This document shows positions 1 through 9,970 of a DNA stretch of 64,000 bases, in pieces. Every line of letters begins with the position of its first letter. Position 1 is the first letter of the stretch. The position numbers and the translations under genes were made by a program. The notes under the pieces are model-generated. The model did no database searches. It saw only the letters and a program-made list of their open reading frames with translations, and was not told where the DNA came from. Origin of the DNA: UBA5069 sp964560495 (GTDB taxonomy: Bacteria > Chloroflexota > Anaerolineae > Caldilineales > Caldilineaceae); contig CAZLMM010000018.1 in the NCBI GenBank assembly GCA_964560495.1, forward strand, positions 19,422-83,421. The letters are read 5' to 3'.

Positions 1-2347
<2,347 letters not shown>

Positions 2348-2720
2348 TGGCTCTCTCGCTGCGTTTACCAGGCGTTTGACACAGGACCGGAACCGTACAA
2401 ATAGACTTGTGACTTACGCAAGTTATGGATTGTCCTCTCTGGCGAGCGAGACGCCCGCGCTCCCAGGAAAGGCCGTAAGTCCCGTAGCAATAGATAGCAT
2501 ACCACAGACTCGTTCTGAAGCCGTGCAGGGCGTGTTAGGAACGCGGGCGAAACGGAACGGGCTGACCTGGAGGCGGCATCCGTGAACCCGTGAACCGGGC
2601 CTGTTTGACAAGAAGCATGGCAAAGGCTAGAATCATCACCGTCCTCTCTGCCCCCATTCTGGCTGAATTTTCTTTGCGCGCACAAACGGCGAAACGTCTT
2701 CATGGAATCGGAAAGGTCAT
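2348..2720. other. Divergent intergenic region
   Basis: About 370 bases between the divergently read acyl-CoA synthetase and the RNase toxin gene. It contains one clear promoter pointing right (2605-2633). No convincing gene was found; short open frames here have no recognisable content. Confidence 0.6.
2605..2633 (+). promoter_or_regulatory. Sigma-70-type promoter of the toxin-immunity pair
   Basis: TTGACA at 2605-2610, a 17-base spacer, and TAGAAT at 2628-2633. The -35 box is a perfect consensus and the -10 box matches five of six. Predicted transcription start is near 2640, leaving about an 80-base leader before the ATG at 2721. Confidence 0.6.
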
Positions 2721-4910
2721 ATGCCAGAGAAGGGCGTCTCGGAAAAGAAAGCGCAGCGCCATCCGCCGCTTCAATCAGCAAAAGCAGCCGCTACGCCGAA
2801 TGCCGCCACTGGGTTGGTCTTGACGGAGACGATCATCCAGCGCACCCTGGATGATCCCCGCTCGCTGACTGTTGCGGATGGCATGCGATTGCAGCGCGCC
2901 CTGGGCAATCAGGCGGTGGGCCGCTTGCTGCGCCATCATAATGCGGGCCAGCCCGCTCAGCCGTCCCCCCTGATCCAACGCCAGGGTGATGATGACGACG
3001 AGGGGTTTCAGCCCTTCAGCGGCCAGGGGCATCGGCTGGGGGACGGCGGCAATGACGCACCCTTGCCCCTCGACGCAGAGACGCTACGCAAGCGCCGACT
3101 GGAGGCATTGGAACGGCGGCTGAATACGCCTCAGATCACGCCTCCTCAGCCCCAGGTGGAGGAAAGCGAGGATGAAGGCGGTTATTCACAGAAAGAGATG
3201 CAGCGCTTCCAGCAAGTGTTGGCTCTACGCCGACGCGGCTTGATCGGCGGCGGTTTCACCTATGGGGAACACCGCAGCACCCTCAACGAACAGATGGAGG
3301 CGCGCGATGAGGCTGCGCAGAATCGAGCCGTCGCAGTAACCTCCTTTGCGCCTGTCGCCAAGGTCGAGCGCGACTGGAACGGCCTCAAAGAGCAGATCGC
3401 CAAAGCGCGCATCATCGACGAGCCGACAGTCACGCCTCTGGAAAACGCGCTGCGCGACCGCATCGACAAGGCACGCGGCGCCAGTCCGGATCAGATGAAC
3501 AGCCTGGTTGGGCCGGCCGAAACGGCCTACAATGCGCTCAAGACCGAGGTGGAGCGCATCATTCAGGAGCAGCAAAATACGCTCCAGGCCATCACCGATC
3601 TTCTCAACAATCAGGTTCTCAAGGCCCAGCGCGAGAAAGCCTACAACGACGCCAAATTCGACACGACGCAGATCAAGGCTCTGGCCCAAGCCATGCAGCG
3701 TAAGAAAAAGGCCGCTTTCGATGCTGAAACAGCCACCAAACAGAATGCCAAAGACGCTCACGACGCCGTGCTTGCCCTAGATGCGCGCGTCACCGATGAC
3801 CTGGAATTCCTGCGCATGATCGAGAAGGCTCCTGGCGGCATGACCAGCCTGGACGACGGCTCCGCCTTCGCCAATTTCCGCACAGAGTTCCGCCAGAAGG
3901 CTGTCGCCGCCTGGGCTGCCTTCAAGACAGAGGCCGCCAAAGAAGCTCGCGTCAAGGCGACCTGCCTTGCCGAGCTGACCACTGTGACCGAGTTCTTTGT
4001 CACTGCGGACGATCTGGCCAAAAAGGTCAAGGGCAAGACAGAAGTGGCCAAGAAACAGTCCGTGGACAAGCTCCTCGACCTTGATCCCATCAAAGCCTAC
4101 TCACCTCAGGGCAACGACAAATACATGCTCGGTAAGCTGTTGGATACGTTGCCCTCCAAGACCGCCGAAGGGGCCGACGCGCAGGAACTCACCAAGCTGC
4201 TCAAGATTCCCAATGTGGATGCTGGCTCGCTCCTGGGGTGGATGACGCCGCCAACTACGACCGGGCCAGAAATACCCACACCCGCTCAAGCGATGGACAT
4301 GCTGCGCTGGGCCAATGATGGGACGGCCTTTGGCCGCCTGCGCACCCACTTCACCGCCACGCTGATGAGCCAGCTCTACCCGCTTTTGCAACGCTGCCAG
4401 GGCGAAGGCCCTGCCCTCAAATATCTGGCCGTAGACAAGAACAAGGACTACGCCTGGCTCGATGAGCTGACCCAGGAGCACAAGGCTTCCACCCTCAAGG
4501 ATTACCTGGTCGCCAACGGCAATCAGCGTTTCTGGCGCGCAGGCGCCACCTGCGCTCCTCCCGCGACCGACGGCGGCAAGACCATCGATCAGATCATCAC
4601 CGACGCCCGCCAATTGACCCGTGGCAATCGCAACACGCTGATCGCCAATGGGGACTACGTGGGCAATCGCCCCTTCAAGAACCTGGGCACCATCGACGAT
4701 GTACAGCCTAATGGCGATGTGAATGAGATCCGCTGTATGGCCCTGCCCACGCATCGCGGCGGGCGCAACATCAGCTACAAAGAGTATGACCTGAAAGTCT
4801 TCACCGGCGCCAACCGCGGGGCAGAACGCTTCGTTGTGGGCAGCGATGGCAGTCGCTATCACACCGACGACCATTACGCATCCTTCAATCGCTTCCAAGA
4901 CCCCATATGA
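2721..4910 (+). CDS. Large toxin with C-terminal barnase/RNase T1-type ribonuclease domain
   Basis: 729 residues. The last ~100 residues match the microbial guanyl-specific ribonuclease fold (barnase, RNase Sa): catalytic Glu688 (YKEYDLKV), Arg703 (RGAERFVVG) and His718 (TDDHYASF) are in family order and spacing. Residues 1-100 carry IIQRTLDD and LQRALGNQAVGRLL, an LQR..GN..V..LL motif seen at the start of many proteins that travel with extracellular contractile injection systems or carry DUF4157. Residues about 180-430 are charged and helical, likely coiled coil. There is no signal peptide and no membrane segment. Start: ATG 2721 with GGAAAGG just upstream. The last four bases overlap the barstar gene, so toxin and inhibitor are co-translated. 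Predicted activity is RNA cleavage in a target cell; the delivery route is inferred, as no injection-system genes lie in this window. Confidence 0.85.
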   Translation: MPEKGVSEKKAQRHPPLQSAKAAATPNAATGLVLTETIIQRTLDDPRSLTVADGMRLQRALGNQAVGRLLRHHNAGQPAQPSPLIQRQGDDDDEGFQPFSGQGHRLGDGGNDAPLPLDAETLRKRRLEALERRLNTPQITPPQPQVEESEDEGGYSQKEMQRFQQVLALRRRGLIGGGFTYGEHRSTLNEQMEARDEAAQNRAVAVTSFAPVAKVERDWNGLKEQIAKARIIDEPTVTPLENALRDRIDKARGASPDQMNSLVGPAETAYNALKTEVERIIQEQQNTLQAITDLLNNQVLKAQREKAYNDAKFDTTQIKALAQAMQRKKKAAFDAETATKQNAKDAHDAVLALDARVTDDLEFLRMIEKAPGGMTSLDDGSAFANFRTEFRQKAVAAWAAFKTEAAKEARVKATCLAELTTVTEFFVTADDLAKKVKGKTEVAKKQSVDKLLDLDPIKAYSPQGNDKYMLGKLLDTLPSKTAEGADAQELTKLLKIPNVDAGSLLGWMTPPTTTGPEIPTPAQAMDMLRWANDGTAFGRLRTHFTATLMSQLYPLLQRCQGEGPALKYLAVDKNKDYAWLDELTQEHKASTLKDYLVANGNQRFWRAGATCAPPATDGGKTIDQIITDARQLTRGNRNTLIANGDYVGNRPFKNLGTIDDVQPNGDVNEIRCMALPTHRGGRNISYKEYDLKVFTGANRGAERFVVGSDGSRYHTDDHYASFNRFQDPI

Positions 4911-5401
4911 CCACCGCATTCGACCAATTTCTCGCCAGTGAGGCAGGCCGTCCTTACATCCACTTGCTCTCTCTGGAAGAGGAGTTGCTAGATGAGTGGA
5001 TGGAACGCCTCCAGGCTGCGACGGACGCCAGGCGCCCCGACGCGGTCATCCGTCTGCTGCACGGCGAGCGTTGCCCGACCTCGGCCGGCTTTTTCGCAGA
5101 GATGGCGCGCGCCCTGGAATTTCCCGATCACTTCGGCCACAACTGGGCGGCGCTCACCGATTGCCTGACTGACATGGGGTGGCTGCCTGCGTCGGCCTAT
5201 CTGCTGGTGATGCGTCATGCTGAAGAACTTTTCAGTGCGTCGAGCGAGCAGGCCTGGCATGTTCTAGGCGAGCTTCTCAACGAGGAAATAGCGGATGAAA
5301 CCGTTCCCCTGCGCCTGATCCTGGTGACAGATCAGGCGATGGCAATGGCGGAGCGGTTGATCGGGGCAGGAGTGCCATTTGGATGGGTCAGCGCGGGATG
5401 A
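4907..5401 (+). CDS. Barstar-family ribonuclease inhibitor (immunity protein)
   Basis: 164 residues. Residues about 60-95 match the barstar core: FFAEMARALEFPDHFGHNWAALTDCL, the helix that plugs the RNase active site. Barstar is about 90 residues; this protein has an extra ~45-residue N-terminus and a C-terminal extension. The start ATG overlaps the stop of the RNase gene (ATGA, 4907-4910), as expected for translationally coupled toxin and immunity genes. Relative to barstar, the position of Asp35 appears to be Ala (NWAALTDCL against NLDALWDCL) while Asp39 is kept, so the interface may be tuned to this toxin. Cytoplasmic; predicted to protect the producer from the ribonuclease of 2721-4910. 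Confidence 0.85.
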   Translation: MTTAFDQFLASEAGRPYIHLLSLEEELLDEWMERLQAATDARRPDAVIRLLHGERCPTSAGFFAEMARALEFPDHFGHNWAALTDCLTDMGWLPASAYLLVMRHAEELFSASSEQAWHVLGELLNEEIADETVPLRLILVTDQAMAMAERLIGAGVPFGWVSAG

Positions 5402-5455
5402 TGTGGCTGGGGCCGGTCGAGGTCGAGCATAGGTGCGAGTGCAGCAAAGGGGTGA

Positions 5456-6259
5456 TTGGTGGAGATCGATGTGCTTGAATACAACCGGCGAGCTTGGAAT
5501 GCTGCGGTGAAGCATGGCAGCCAATGGACGGTTCCGGTTTCGCCGGCAGAGGTCGCCGCGGCGCGGGCCGGCGACTGGCGCATCATACTGACGCCGACGA
5601 AGCCCATCCCCCGCGCGTGGTTTCCGCCGCTACACAATTGCGCCGTGCTCTGTCTTGCTTCGGGCGGCGGTCAACAGGCGCCCATCTTGGCCGCGGCCGG
5701 TGCACGAGTGACTGTACTGGACAATTCACCAAGCCAGCTCGCGCAGGATCGCCTTGTGGCGAAGCGAGAAGGGTTGGAGATCGTCACAGTGCAAGGCGAC
5801 ATGGCCGATCTCTCCTGCTTCGCCGATTTCTCCTTCGACCTCATCGTCCATCCCGTGTCGAACCTCTTTGCGCCCGATGTACGTCCAGTGTGGTGCGAAT
5901 GCTTCCGTGTGCTGCGCAACGGCGGCGCGCTCCTGGCCGGTTTCTGCAATCCTGCCCAGTACATCTTCGACCAGTGGTTGGCCGATGAGGGCGAGCTAAT
6001 AGTGAAGTATCCTCTCCCCTACTCCGACATCGCCAGCCTGAGCGCCGCCGACCGCCAGCGCCTCCTGGATGATGAACAGCCATTGGAGTTCAGCCATAGC
6101 CTGGAAGAACAGATTGGCGGTCAGTTGGAGGCCGGCTTCGTGCTCACAGGCTTCTATGAGGATCGCTGGCCCGGCCACGCCATCGACGACTATATGCCTA
6201 CGTTCATTGCTACAAAATCGGTCAAGCCCTTTCATGACGGCGAGTTACACCATGTTTGA
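5456..6259 (+). CDS. Class I SAM-dependent methyltransferase
   Basis: 267 residues. Motif I of Rossmann methyltransferases is clear (LCLASGGGQQAPILAAAGA, then VTVLDNSPSQL ending in the acidic ribose-binding residue), followed by GDMADLSCF and FDLIVHPVSNLF for motifs II/III. The substrate cannot be read from sequence; similar stand-alone methyltransferases act on small molecules. The start is TTG at 5456 (or the adjacent GTG at 5459), with AAAGGGG a few bases upstream; there is no ATG near the conserved N-terminus. It lies 54 bases after the barstar gene on the same strand, but nothing ties it to the toxin system. Confidence 0.85.
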   Translation: MVEIDVLEYNRRAWNAAVKHGSQWTVPVSPAEVAAARAGDWRIILTPTKPIPRAWFPPLHNCAVLCLASGGGQQAPILAAAGARVTVLDNSPSQLAQDRLVAKREGLEIVTVQGDMADLSCFADFSFDLIVHPVSNLFAPDVRPVWCECFRVLRNGGALLAGFCNPAQYIFDQWLADEGELIVKYPLPYSDIASLSAADRQRLLDDEQPLEFSHSLEEQIGGQLEAGFVLTGFYEDRWPGHAIDDYMPTFIATKSVKPFHDGELHHV

Positions 6260-6302
6260 TTGCAAATCGTCTATTTGATGCCTCTATGGAGGCAATGATT
6301 CT

Positions 6303-6557
6303 ATGCGATTTGAAGCGATCGGTAATGTTGAAGATGTCGAAGTTATCGCCAAAGGTCGCGGGGTGGATATTCGCTATTACTTGAATCGTGAGTATGGTGC
6401 AGCTAATTGGCGCAAACTCAAGGGCATAGCAGTGATCGAGTATAAAATCGAGTATAAAAACGGCGAGGTGTGGCTTGCGGAAATCCATTGGTACGAAGCT
6501 GAAGGAAAAGGGCGCAAGAAGGAGAAGGATAAGCGAAAGTTGAGGAGAATCGCATGA
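6303..6557 (+). CDS. Small conserved-type protein of unknown function
   Basis: 84 residues, unrecognised function. The sequence MRFEAIGNVEDVEVIAKGRG...WRKLKGIAVIEYK...AEIHWYEAEG resembles a class of short hypothetical proteins (I/V.VIA.GRGVR...WRKLKG.A..AE.HWYEA.G) that I recall from cyanobacteria and Chloroflexota. The C-terminus is very basic (KGRKKEKDKRKLRR). TGGAGG lies ahead of the ATG. It overlaps the next gene by four bases (ATGA at 6554-6557), so the two form a pair. Base composition is visibly more AT-rich than the neighbours, which suggests recent acquisition. A toxin-antitoxin-like or nucleic-acid-binding role is only a guess. Confidence 0.65.
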   Translation: MRFEAIGNVEDVEVIAKGRGVDIRYYLNREYGAANWRKLKGIAVIEYKIEYKNGEVWLAEIHWYEAEGKGRKKEKDKRKLRRIA

Positions 6558-6910
6558 AATATGTTCGCTGTGTAGATAATGGAGCCTATATTCAATGGCC
6601 TGACCAAGACTTTGATGTCAATGAGACCACCACGTTGACCATCGGCAAAGTCTATAAAGTGGCGTTCCTCGAGCCAAATGACGGAGAAATGATACGCGTC
6701 TTTGATGACACGGGCGAAGATTATCTCTTTCCACCTGCCTATTTTGAGCAGTATGATCCGAACGGCGACCTGGAATCCTCAATGGCGCTGACTGTGCAGT
6801 TGAACACGTATCAACGCAATGTCCTTTTCGCTGAGGCCCTTGCTGCACGTAAGTCGGTGAGCGCGCTTGTACGTGAATGGATCGATGAACGCCTTGACTT
6901 GGCCGCGTAG
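6554..6910 (+). CDS. Small protein with barrel-like N-terminus and RHH-like C-terminus, unknown function
   Basis: 118 residues, co-translated with the preceding gene. Residues 1-75 look like a small beta domain (LTIGKVYKVAFLEPNDGEMIRVFDDTGEDYLFPPAYFEQ). Residues 80-118 (LTVQLNTYQRNVLFAEALAARKSVSALVREWIDERLDL) look like a ribbon-helix-helix or CopG-type antitoxin tail. The final 60 bases, including the TAG stop, are part of a perfect 67-bp tandem duplication whose second copy lies downstream of the stop, so the protein is not lengthened. Function unknown. Confidence 0.6.
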   Translation: MKYVRCVDNGAYIQWPDQDFDVNETTTLTIGKVYKVAFLEPNDGEMIRVFDDTGEDYLFPPAYFEQYDPNGDLESSMALTVQLNTYQRNVLFAEALAARKSVSALVREWIDERLDLAA

Positions 6911-6983
6911 TCATAATAAGTCGGTGAGCGCGCTTGTACGTGAATGGATCGATGAACGCCTTGACTTGGCCGCGTAGTCATAA
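6850..6983 (+). repeat. Perfect 67-bp tandem duplication at a gene end
   Basis: 6850-6916 and 6917-6983 are identical over all 67 bases. Copy 1 encodes the C-terminus and stop codon of the gene ending at 6910; copy 2 is downstream and untranslated. The absence of any mismatch points to a very recent duplication or an assembly artefact. Confidence 0.95.
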
Positions 6984-7116
6984 ACCGGTTAGGAGATATC
7001 ACCCAACGCACCGCACCGACTTCACCATGTTGACGGAAATAGCGTCAGCACAGCGGCGGCGTCAATCTCAAGATCATCATCAACCAGGTGACTGATGTGC
7101 TGGCGACTCCGCCAAC

Positions 7117-8730
7117 ATGACTGCTATTCACATGGACCCGATCACGCTCGAACTCTATCGCCACCGTCTTGCCGGCGTCGCCGAAGAAATGGGCGTCACC
7201 CTGCGCCGCACCTCCTATTCGCCCAACATCAAGGAGCGCCTTGACTTCTCATGCGCACTCTTCGATGGCGCGGGGCGCATGGTCGCTCAGGCCGCCCACA
7301 TTCCGGCGCATTTGGGCGCCATGCCAGCCAGTGTGCAGACCATTCTGGGTATCGTGACGGAGTGGCAGCCGGGAGATGTGGTTATCGTCAACGACCCCTT
7401 TGCAGGCGGCAACCACCTGCCCGACATCACTATGGTCTCGCCGGTGTTCACAGATTCCCATCCGGGTCAGCCGCCCACCTTTTTTGTCGCCAGTCGCGCC
7501 CATCACGCTGACGTGGGCGGCATGAGTCCAGGCTCCCTGCCCCTCTCCACGGAGATTTACCAGGAGGGCGTCATTATTCCGCCGGTAAAGCTGGCGTGCG
7601 CCGGCCAGGTCAACGAAGACCTGTTGCGCTTGATCCTGCGCAACGTACGCACGCCCGACGAGCGCCGCGGCGACATCGCAGCCCAACGCGCAGCCCACGC
7701 CGTGGGTGAACGTCGCCTGCACGAACTTGTTGCGGCCCACGGCCAGGAAGAAGTGCTGGCTTACGCCCGTCATCTGCAAGAATACAGCGAGCGCCTGACC
7801 CGCGCCGCCATCGCTGCCTGGCCCGACGGCGTCTACACCTTCGAGGATGTCATCGAGGTCATCGACGGCGACAGCCTGACCCTGGCGCCGATTCGAGTCG
7901 CGACGACCATCGCTGGCGACGAGATCATCTTCGATTTCGCGGGCACAGCACCCATGATCCACGGCTCCCTCAACGCTGTCATCGCCATCACCCAATCTGC
8001 GTGCTACTATGTTGTGCGTTGCTTTATGGAAGCGGACGACCCGCACCATGCAGATGTCCCCATGAACGCCGGCGGCTTTGCACCGGTGCATGTGTTGGCG
8101 CCGGCGGGTTGCCTGGTCAATGCTCTCTCGCCGGCGGCCGTGGCCGGCGGCAACGTGGAGACCTCGCAACGCATCACCGATGTGGCGCTGGGCGCGCTGG
8201 CGCAAGCTCTGCCTGACCGGGCGGCGGCGGCCAGCCAGGGAACCATGAACAACTTGACCGTGGGCGGCCAGCGCAGCGATGGTCTGCCTTTCGCCTACTA
8301 TGAAACCATTGGCGGCGGCATGGGCGCATCCGCCCAGGGGCATGGACTGGACGGCGTGCAGGTGCACATGACCAACACGCTCAACACCCCCATCGAGGCG
8401 CTGGAGATGGCCTTTCCTTTTCGGTTGGAACGCTACAGCCTGCGTACGGGAAGCGGCGGCGCAGGCTTGCACCGGGGCGGCGACGGCATCGTGCGGGAAT
8501 ATCGGTTCCTGGCGCCGGTCACAGTAACCATGCTCAGCGAACGTCGCGCCGTCGCGCCTTGGGGAGCGGCGGGCGGACAGGCGGGCGCGCTCGGACGAAA
8601 CCTGCTCATGCGTGCAGATGGCTCAAGCGAGGAGTTGGCGTCGAAATTCACCCGGCGTCTCGTTGCGGGCGACCGCTTGCGCATCGAAACGCCCGGCGGG
8701 GGCGGATGGGGCAGGTCTACGATCTCCTGA
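7117..8730 (+). CDS. Hydantoinase B / oxoprolinase family protein (HyuB)
   Basis: 537 residues, the usual length for HyuB. Diagnostic segments: DPITLELYRHRLAGVAEEMG and LRRTSYSPNIKERLDFSCAL at the N-terminus, GDVVIVNDPFAGGNHLPDIT, FVASRAHHADVGGMSPGS, and near the C-terminus TNTLNTPIEALE followed by LRTGSGGAG and the ending ETPGGGGWG. The family forms ATP-dependent hydantoinase, 5-oxoprolinase or acetone-carboxylase-like complexes with a HyuA partner, which is absent here. A second Met at 7132 is an alternative start. The 3' end overlaps the convergent NUDIX gene by 14 bases. Confidence 0.92.
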   Translation: MTAIHMDPITLELYRHRLAGVAEEMGVTLRRTSYSPNIKERLDFSCALFDGAGRMVAQAAHIPAHLGAMPASVQTILGIVTEWQPGDVVIVNDPFAGGNHLPDITMVSPVFTDSHPGQPPTFFVASRAHHADVGGMSPGSLPLSTEIYQEGVIIPPVKLACAGQVNEDLLRLILRNVRTPDERRGDIAAQRAAHAVGERRLHELVAAHGQEEVLAYARHLQEYSERLTRAAIAAWPDGVYTFEDVIEVIDGDSLTLAPIRVATTIAGDEIIFDFAGTAPMIHGSLNAVIAITQSACYYVVRCFMEADDPHHADVPMNAGGFAPVHVLAPAGCLVNALSPAAVAGGNVETSQRITDVALGALAQALPDRAAAASQGTMNNLTVGGQRSDGLPFAYYETIGGGMGASAQGHGLDGVQVHMTNTLNTPIEALEMAFPFRLERYSLRTGSGGAGLHRGGDGIVREYRFLAPVTVTMLSERRAVAPWGAAGGQAGALGRNLLMRADGSSEELASKFTRRLVAGDRLRIETPGGGGWGRSTIS

Positions 8731-9247
8731 ATTCGTAGACCATCTCGCCTTGGGGATTGGGGCGATAGTGGCCGTAAAACAGCCCGCCGCCAGCCAGGGT
8801 GAGGGGAATCACCTGATGGAGGTCATCCACCAGGGAATAGTCAGCGAGGCGATTGAGGGGAATCCATTCGGGTGTTCCTTCGGCGGTGGAGATCACGGTG
8901 CGTTGGCGGCTTTCGCCGCAGAAAACAAAGACGATGATGCCCGGAAGTGGGCCGGCGGCGTCGTGACCTGCGTCGATGTGGATGACGCCGGTCAAAGTGA
9001 GCGACGCATCGACGATGCCTGCCTCCTCTGCCAGCTCGCGCTGGGCTGCGGCCAATACATCCTCGTCCACCTCCACATGGCCGCCCAGGCCATTATAGCG
9101 GTTGGCCCATAGCCGTTTGGTCGGCGCGCCTTTCAACAGCAAAACCTCGGTCTCGCCTGTCTCTGGATGACAACTTTTGAGAAAGATGAGGACGCGTGGG
9201 ATGACCTGACGGCGGTCTCGCCGCGCGCCTTGTTCCAATGCCTTCAA
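8717..9247 (-). CDS. NUDIX hydrolase
   Basis: 176 residues. A complete Nudix box GX5EX7REUXEEXGU is present (GHVEVDEDVLAAAQRELAEEAGI), so it should hydrolyse nucleoside-diphosphate-linked substrates with Mg2+. The fold context (LFLKSCHPETGETEVLLLKG, NRYNGLGGHV) resembles MutT/8-oxo-dGTP-type members, but the substrate is not decidable. It starts 6 bases after the vapC stop on the same strand, so it may be co-transcribed with vapBC. Its 3' end overlaps hyuB on the opposite strand. Confidence 0.9.
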   Translation of the reverse strand: MKALEQGARRDRRQVIPRVLIFLKSCHPETGETEVLLLKGAPTKRLWANRYNGLGGHVEVDEDVLAAAQRELAEEAGIVDASLTLTGVIHIDAGHDAAGPLPGIIVFVFCGESRQRTVISTAEGTPEWIPLNRLADYSLVDDLHQVIPLTLAGGGLFYGHYRPNPQGEMVYEFRRS

Positions 9248-9253
9248 GCAGCT

Positions 9254-9643
9254 TCACCGGTCCACAATTGTCACAGAATAGCGTCGCAACATGTCATCTA
9301 CACTCAGAACGGTGAGTTGTTCTGAGATCGCCTGAGCCACGATGATTCGATCGAACGGATCTTTGTGATGGAACGGGAGCTGTTCCAGCGCCAAGACATG
9401 GGTCAATTCAATGGGCAATAATTCAAGCAAATTCTTTGCCCGGTGCTCCTTGACGATCGTGGCAAGTGAGCGATTGAGTTCAAGTTTGCCGAGTTGCGTC
9501 TTTATCTGTATTTCCCAAACGCTTGCGACGCTCAATATGAGGGTATTCGATGGATCTGTGCATAGCGTCAAAAGGTGTGGTGAAAGCTGCTCTGGTTCAC
9601 TGTCCCACCAGATGAATACCTGTGTGTCTAGCAGTATTCTCAT
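9254..9643 (-). CDS. vapC: VapC-type PIN-domain toxin
   Basis: 129 residues from ATG 9643. The acidic PIN residues are visible in order: Asp in RILLDTQ, Glu in SVWEIQIK, Asp in KDPFDRII and Asp in LSVDDML. PIN toxins are Mg2+-dependent endoribonucleases. The start at 9643 is preferred over the upstream ATG at 9658 because it gives the classic ATGA overlap with the antitoxin stop (9640-9643) and begins directly at the first beta strand. AT-richer than flanking genes, consistent with a mobile toxin-antitoxin module. Confidence 0.92.
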   Translation of the reverse strand: MRILLDTQVFIWWDSEPEQLSPHLLTLCTDPSNTLILSVASVWEIQIKTQLGKLELNRSLATIVKEHRAKNLLELLPIELTHVLALEQLPFHHKDPFDRIIVAQAISEQLTVLSVDDMLRRYSVTIVDR

Positions 9644-9876
9644 GATTGGCCGAGCCAAAATGCATCAGGCAGCGGTTCGTTGAAATCATCGCGCATTCGA
9701 ATCGCGCCACGGTGCAAACCGGCAATACGTTTTTGTGGGTGTTGGGGAATGGGCGTCAATTGCACTACCGGCTCTTGGTTCTGTGTTATGACAACCTGAT
9801 TCCCTTGCCGTACTAGAGACAGCAATTTTGCCCACTGGATCCGGGCATCATCAATATCAATCGTTGTTATGTCCAT
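9640..9876 (-). CDS. vapB: Phd/YefM-type antitoxin of the vapC module
   Basis: 78 residues from ATG 9876 (MDITTIDIDDARIQWAKLL). The sequence RQGNQVVITQNQEPVVQLTPI is typical of Phd/YefM antitoxins: an N-terminal DNA-binding dimer and a C-terminal tail (ALPDAFWLG-like) that wraps the PIN toxin. A longer frame from 9897 exists, but AAAGGGACGA sits just ahead of the 9876 ATG. Expected to repress its own promoter. Confidence 0.88.
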   Translation of the reverse strand: MDITTIDIDDARIQWAKLLSLVRQGNQVVITQNQEPVVQLTPIPQHPQKRIAGLHRGAIRMRDDFNEPLPDAFWLGQS

Positions 9877-9897
9877 CTTCGTCCCTTTCTGGCGCAA

Positions 9898-9926
9898 AGT
9901 CTAGCACAAAACCGGGTGATAGTGAA
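9898..9926 (-). promoter_or_regulatory. Possible vapBC promoter
   Basis: On the minus strand TTCACT (9926-9921), a 17-base spacer, and TAGACT (9903-9898) stand 21 bases before the antitoxin start. Each box matches consensus at four of six positions. Confidence 0.35.
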
Positions 9927-9970
9927 CTCCGGTGTCATCAAACTGGGTTTGTAGGGCGCGTTTACCCCCT

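Noticed and set aside
2721..4910. Full extracellular contractile injection locus
   Set aside because: Only the N-terminal cargo-like motif is present; no sheath, tube, baseplate or AAA+ gene of such a system lies in the window.
7249..8472. 407-codon minus-strand frame opposite hyuB
   Set aside because: HyuB on the plus strand has all family motifs; the minus frame is Arg/His/Gln-rich shadow sequence.
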